Part shown: positions 18,796 through 22,105 of the stretch, in pieces
Position numbering within the stretch: the first letter of the stretch is position 1
Layout of the letters: every line of letters begins with the position of its first letter
IMG/VR virus record: IMGVR_UViG_3300048838_000684
Span: 1-22,105 of that record
Length of the DNA stretch: 22,105 nucleotides
Source of the DNA: a virus
Reading direction: 5' to 3' (one strand)
Translations under genes and position numbers: made by a program
The notes under the pieces: generated by a model
Databases searched by the model: none
What the model saw: only the letters and a program-made list of their open reading frames with translations
Told to the model about the DNA's origin: nothing

Positions 18796-19295
18796 TGCCG
18801 AGGAAGCCCAGGCCGAAGGGTAAGCCGAAGGGCGCGCCGCGCGGCAAGGACAAGCCGTTCACGGCCGACCAGCAGCGGGTGTTCCTGCAGCTGGTGTCCG
18901 CGACCATGTACCCGTCGGTCGCGGCAAGGCACGTTGGTGTCACGCCGCAGGCGATCAGCAACCGGAAGCGCCTAGACGAAGGGTTTCTGATCGCCTTCGA
19001 GCGGGCGGACGCCACCGCTGAGTTCAACCTGGTCGCGATCGTGCTGCGAGCAGCGCAGAAGGACTGGCGCGCGGCCATGCGGCTGCTCGAGTCTCGATGG
19101 CCTGAGCGTTGGGGTCGGCCGGAGGTGCGGGCGTCGTTCACGAAGGGGGACGCGTCCAAGGACATGGCCGAGCAGATGGTCGGCCTGCTGCAGGCTGCGG
19201 TCCTGACCATGCCGCTCCCCGACTTCGCCGACGGCGCGCAGCCGCAGAAGGTCGCAGAGCCGGCAGGAGACGCCGAGGACGCGAAGCCGGCATGA
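18795..19295 (+). CDS. Terminase small subunit (probable)
   Basis: The small subunit recognises the phage DNA and recruits the large subunit to start packaging. This 166-residue protein has a basic N-terminus (PRKPRPKGKPKGAPRGKDK) and then a helix-turn-helix (YPSVAARHVGVTPQAISNRK, about 39-58). Next come the helical oligomerisation-type region ERADATAEFNLVAIVLRAA and DWRAAMRLLESRWPERWG, a pattern typical of small terminases. The acidic tail is variable. It sits immediately ahead of the large subunit with an ATGA overlap, which strongly supports the call. Confidence 0.8.
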   Translation: MPRKPRPKGKPKGAPRGKDKPFTADQQRVFLQLVSATMYPSVAARHVGVTPQAISNRKRLDEGFLIAFERADATAEFNLVAIVLRAAQKDWRAAMRLLESRWPERWGRPEVRASFTKGDASKDMAEQMVGLLQAAVLTMPLPDFADGAQPQKVAEPAGDAEDAKPA

Positions 19296-20728
19296 TCGCG
19301 ACCGGTGCACGTCAGCAGATCGCGCTGCCGCAGAGGTGGTCGAAGCTGCGATACCACCCGGGCCAGCATCGGTTCATCAGTTCGACGGCACGATTCGACG
19401 TGCTCGAGGCCGGTCGCCGCAGCGGCAAGACCGAGCTGCCCAAGCGCATGGGCGTGCTGGAGGCGGTGCGCATGGGGCCCGTCTACCAGCAGAACGGGCT
19501 CACCTGGTACACGAAGTTCTGCGCGCCGACGCGCGACCAGTCGAAGTTCATCTACTGGGAGGATCTCAAGCGGCTGTCCGAGCCGTGGTGGGAGCGAGAC
19601 CCCAGCGAGAGTGACCTGCAACTGTTCCTTCGCGGCGGCGCGCAGGTCTGGGTCTGCGGCCTCGACAAGCCGGCGCGCATCGAGGGGTCGCCGGTCGACA
19701 GGCTCGCCGTCGACGAGCTGGCCGAGGTGAAGGACGGCGCGTGGGACCGCAACCTCTATCCGGCGCTCGGCACGCCAGGTCGGCTTCCGGGTCGCGCGTG
19801 GCTCTACGGCGTGCCGCGCCCAGGCGGCCAGTTCGCGAAGCTGGCGAAGAAAGCGAAGGATCCCACTGAACCGGACTACACGTACCACACGTGGTCGAGC
19901 GAGGGCATCGTCGAAGAGTCAGTGTTCCGGGCGGCGAAGCGCGGCGACCCGCTGATGTTCGCGCAGGAGTGGCTGGGCCAGCGCGTCAGCATGGAGGGCC
20001 GGGCCTACTACACGTTCGACACGGCCCAGAACCTGCGCACGCTCGAGTATCGCCCGAGCCTGCCGCTGCTGTTCTCGTTCGACTTCAACCGGGCTCCCGG
20101 CGTCGCCGTGGTGTCGCAGGAGCAGGCGCTCGCTGGGCTGCACGTTGGCTTCTGCGAGTCCTGTGGTGCGGAGGGTGCCGGGCTCTCCGGCGAGCCGTGC
20201 ACGAAGTGCCGCGCGCTGCTGCCGCTGGCCACCGCCACGTGCGTGATCGACGAGGTCCACATCGAGCGCGGAAGCAACACGCCGATGGTCTGCGTCAAGC
20301 TGGTCAACAAGTGGAAGCACCACGAGGGGCGCGTCATCTGCTACGGGGACGCCACCGGCGGCGCCAAGAAGACCAGCAGCGTGGAAGGCTCGGACTGGGA
20401 CCTGATCCGGCAGTACCTCGGCCAGGCGTTCCCACAGGCGGTCTACGACGTCGACAAGGCCAACCCGCCCGAGCGGGTCCGCGTCAACGCCGTGAACATG
20501 CGCGCGTGCAACGCCCTGGGGGAGCGCCGCTTGTTCGTCGACCCGCAGAAGGCGCCGAACCTCGCCCGCGACTTCGAGGAGCAACTGGTGCTCAGCGGCG
20601 GCAGCGGCGAGCTCGACAAGGACTCCGACAAGACCCTGGGCCACGCCGCAGACGGCATCGGCTACCAGATCCACAAGCTCTACCCGTCGGTCTACGGGGA
20701 CCTGGGGCTGACCTCGACGCCCATGTGA
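19292..20728 (+). CDS. terL: Terminase large subunit with inserted zinc ribbon
   Basis: TerL is the packaging motor: an ATPase pumps DNA into the procapsid and a nuclease cuts it. This 478-residue protein has Walker A GRRSGKT (41-47), Walker B LAVDE (138-142), and an RNase-H-like nuclease with FSFDFN (261-266, Asp264), CYGDATGG (350-357, Asp353) and HAADGIGY (451-458, Asp454). Inside the nuclease domain, between the first two Asp strands, lies CESC (288-291) plus CTKC (303-306), a four-Cys zinc ribbon that ordinary TerL proteins lack. Start at ATG 19292 overlaps the small subunit. An upstream extension in this frame is out of place and rejected. Confidence 0.92.
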   Translation: MIATGARQQIALPQRWSKLRYHPGQHRFISSTARFDVLEAGRRSGKTELPKRMGVLEAVRMGPVYQQNGLTWYTKFCAPTRDQSKFIYWEDLKRLSEPWWERDPSESDLQLFLRGGAQVWVCGLDKPARIEGSPVDRLAVDELAEVKDGAWDRNLYPALGTPGRLPGRAWLYGVPRPGGQFAKLAKKAKDPTEPDYTYHTWSSEGIVEESVFRAAKRGDPLMFAQEWLGQRVSMEGRAYYTFDTAQNLRTLEYRPSLPLLFSFDFNRAPGVAVVSQEQALAGLHVGFCESCGAEGAGLSGEPCTKCRALLPLATATCVIDEVHIERGSNTPMVCVKLVNKWKHHEGRVICYGDATGGAKKTSSVEGSDWDLIRQYLGQAFPQAVYDVDKANPPERVRVNAVNMRACNALGERRLFVDPQKAPNLARDFEEQLVLSGGSGELDKDSDKTLGHAADGIGYQIHKLYPSVYGDLGLTSTPM

Positions 20729-20734
20729 CCGGTG

Positions 20735-20760
20735 GCGAACCCCCGGAATCCCCGTTGACA
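20735..20760 (+). promoter_or_regulatory. Late motif, copy at 20735
   Basis: GCGAACCCCCGGAATC then CCCGTTGACA follows six bases after the terL stop in the 52-base gap before the portal gene. From GAATC it is 30 bases to GTG 20781. The nearly identical copy at 11535 lies 9.2 kb away, so this conservation outside coding sequence suggests selection. No -10 box follows TTGACA. Confidence 0.65.
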
Positions 20761-20780
20761 GTCGGCCAACGTCGTCGGGC

Positions 20781-22105
20781 GTGACACGCATCACCGAGAT
20801 GGCGCCAGAAGGCGCGACCCTGCCCGTTCGCTACACCTTCGAGTCGGTCACGCACCTGCTGCCGAAGGGCTCCGACATCGCCGAGGACTCGCCGCGGCCC
20901 GACCTGCCCCGGCCGGCGCTCGTCGAGATGCGTGAGGCCGCACGGCTCCCAGACAACCTGATGGGAGGCACCCGGGCGATGCGTTCGGCCCACGAGGAGA
21001 CGCTGGGCAAGGAAGAGGCGGAGACGGACCGCAACTACGAGATCCGCATCAAGCGGTCGACGTGCTTCCCCTTCTACAAGGACACGCTCTGCGACCTGGC
21101 CGCACGCCCGTTCGGTCGCGACATCTCGTGGGAGCAGGACCCGAGCGATCGGTTCGACGAGTTCCGCCGCGACGTGGACGGCACGGGCAAGTCGCTGACC
21201 GTGTTCGCCAAGGACACCCTGCTGTTCGGCATGCACCGCGGCATGGACCACTGCCTGGTGGATGCCAGCTCCGGCAGCGGCGAGAGCGCGGATCGGACCG
21301 ACCTGCGCCGCGTCTACGCGCACCGTATCGACGCCCTGGCGTTGCTCGACGTGCGCGACAAGGTCGACGACACCGGCCGCAAGCGCGTCGTCTACTGCCG
21401 GTTCGTCAAGCTGGAGGTGAAGGAGACCGACAAGTTCCAGCACGAGGTCGAGACGATCATCGTCGAGCTGACGAAGGAGATCGGTGACGCCGAAGGAAGC
21501 CGCGTCGAGTGGCGGTTCGACGAGAAGGCCCGTCGCTGGGTGGCGTCGGCAGCGAAGCCGTACAACCCTGGCAGCAAGGGCATCCCGCTGTTCACGGTCT
21601 ACACCGAGCAGACGGGGCACTACCGGGCCGCCCCGGTGCTCGAAGACCTGGCGTGGGTCAACCTCGCGCACTTCCAGTCTCGCAGCGACCACGCGCATGT
21701 GATGCGGGTCGCCAGGCTGATCACGCTGCTGACACTCGGCTGGCCCGACGACGCGCACCCGGACCCGACTAAGAAGCAGAAGCCGATCAAGCTCGGCCCG
21801 CTCTCGCGGCTCAACTCTCCGAAGGGTCCACAGGAGGCGGACGCTCGGTTCCTGGAGCCATCCGGCGAGTCGATCGACCTGTCGTTCCGCGACATGGAGC
21901 ATCTGGCCGACGAGTGCAAGCGCCTCGGTGCGCGGCACCTGACCAGCAAGACCGGCAACATCACCGCGCGCGCCGTCACCACCGACGATCAGAAGGCGAC
22001 GAACAACCTGCAGGCGTGGTGCAACCGGATCGACGTCTACCTGCGCCAGATCCTGGAGGCCGTGGCCGAATGGCTCAACCTGGGCGAGTTGCCGGCCAAG
22101 GTGCA
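20781..22105 (+). CDS. Portal protein, DUF4055 type (3' end outside window)
   Basis: The frame from GTG 20781 is open to the right edge, giving about 441 residues. The portal forms the ring at one capsid vertex through which DNA enters. The DUF4055 signature is visible: KGIPLFTVYTEQTGHYRAAP, then LEDLAWVNLAHFQSRSDHAH and VMRVARLITLLTLGW. A helical region with HLTSKTGNITARAV and a C-terminal helix (LRQILEAVAEWLNLG) follow. There is no clear ribosome site before GTG 20781, and ATG 20799 is an alternative. The GTG fits the 28-30 base spacing from the late motif. Position right after terL agrees with a portal. Confidence 0.85.
   Translation, partial: MTRITEMAPEGATLPVRYTFESVTHLLPKGSDIAEDSPRPDLPRPALVEMREAARLPDNLMGGTRAMRSAHEETLGKEEAETDRNYEIRIKRSTCFPFYKDTLCDLAARPFGRDISWEQDPSDRFDEFRRDVDGTGKSLTVFAKDTLLFGMHRGMDHCLVDASSGSGESADRTDLRRVYAHRIDALALLDVRDKVDDTGRKRVVYCRFVKLEVKETDKFQHEVETIIVELTKEIGDAEGSRVEWRFDEKARRWVASAAKPYNPGSKGIPLFTVYTEQTGHYRAAPVLEDLAWVNLAHFQSRSDHAHVMRVARLITLLTLGWPDDAHPDPTKKQKPIKLGPLSRLNSPKGPQEADARFLEPSGESIDLSFRDMEHLADECKRLGARHLTSKTGNITARAVTTDDQKATNNLQAWCNRIDVYLRQILEAVAEWLNLGELPAKV

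Noticed and set aside
19109-19291. Upstream extension of the large terminase frame
   Set aside because: It would overlap most of the small-terminase 3' end, and its sequence is unlike protein. ATG 19292 in an ATGA overlap fits the genome's style.
1-22105. tRNA genes, CRISPR arrays, insertion sequences, integrase and attachment sites
   Set aside because: By eye I found no cloverleaf with a GTTCGA-type loop, no regularly spaced repeats, no transposase or integrase motifs and no flanking duplications.

Overview
The window is a stretch of a GC-rich tailed-phage (Caudoviricetes) genome. It could also be a prophage, but no integrase or attachment site is visible. The phage assignment rests on a large terminase with both ATPase and nuclease motifs, an adjacent small-terminase-like gene, a portal gene that runs off the right edge, a complete phage-type recombination set, and dozens of small genes packed with 4-base ATGA or GTGA overlaps. 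The host is not identifiable from sequence alone. Shine-Dalgarno sites (GGAGG) and very high third-position GC suggest a GC-rich bacterium. The single exported protein has motifs I associate from memory with Planctomycetota proteins, which is only a weak hint.

Layout. Positions 2-1476 hold a rightward set of small genes: a cut-off Cys-rich protein, a winged-helix protein, two unknowns and a RusA-type Holliday junction resolvase. Positions 1461-2327 hold a leftward operon of two unknowns and a small helix-turn-helix repressor. It faces a divergent control region (2328-2498) with one promoter each way and repeated half-sites, resembling an immunity or early switch. Positions 2499-7722 are the rightward early operon: four unknowns, several Cys-rich, then YqaJ-type exonuclease, RecT-like annealing protein, RecF/SbcC-like ATPase and SSB. 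Positions 7723-7983 are the longest gap, with several inverted repeats. Positions 7984-11532 hold a coiled-coil protein, small zinc-binding-type proteins, an HTH protein and a phage sigma factor. Positions 11571-14771 encode one very large protein with a signal peptide. Positions 14771-18333 are small genes plus a metallophosphoesterase, an SprT-like metalloprotease and a MazG-like protein. Positions 18388-22105 are the packaging module: unknown, small terminase, large terminase, portal.

The most notable signal is a repeated upstream element with core GCGAACC-N2-C-R-GAATC. Four clear copies occur, at 8237, 11535, 18344 and 20735. Three lie in the only gaps between otherwise overlapping late genes, 28-30 bases (or 20 for an alternative start) before start codons that lack a convincing Shine-Dalgarno site. 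The phage sigma-factor gene ends two bases before one copy. The inference is a phage-specific late promoter family read by the phage sigma factor and producing leaderless or near-leaderless mRNAs. This is untested.

How the parts fit: the divergent switch would set early transcription of the recombination genes. The sigma factor, made late in that programme, would turn on the exported-enzyme gene, the packaging genes and the portal through the repeated element.
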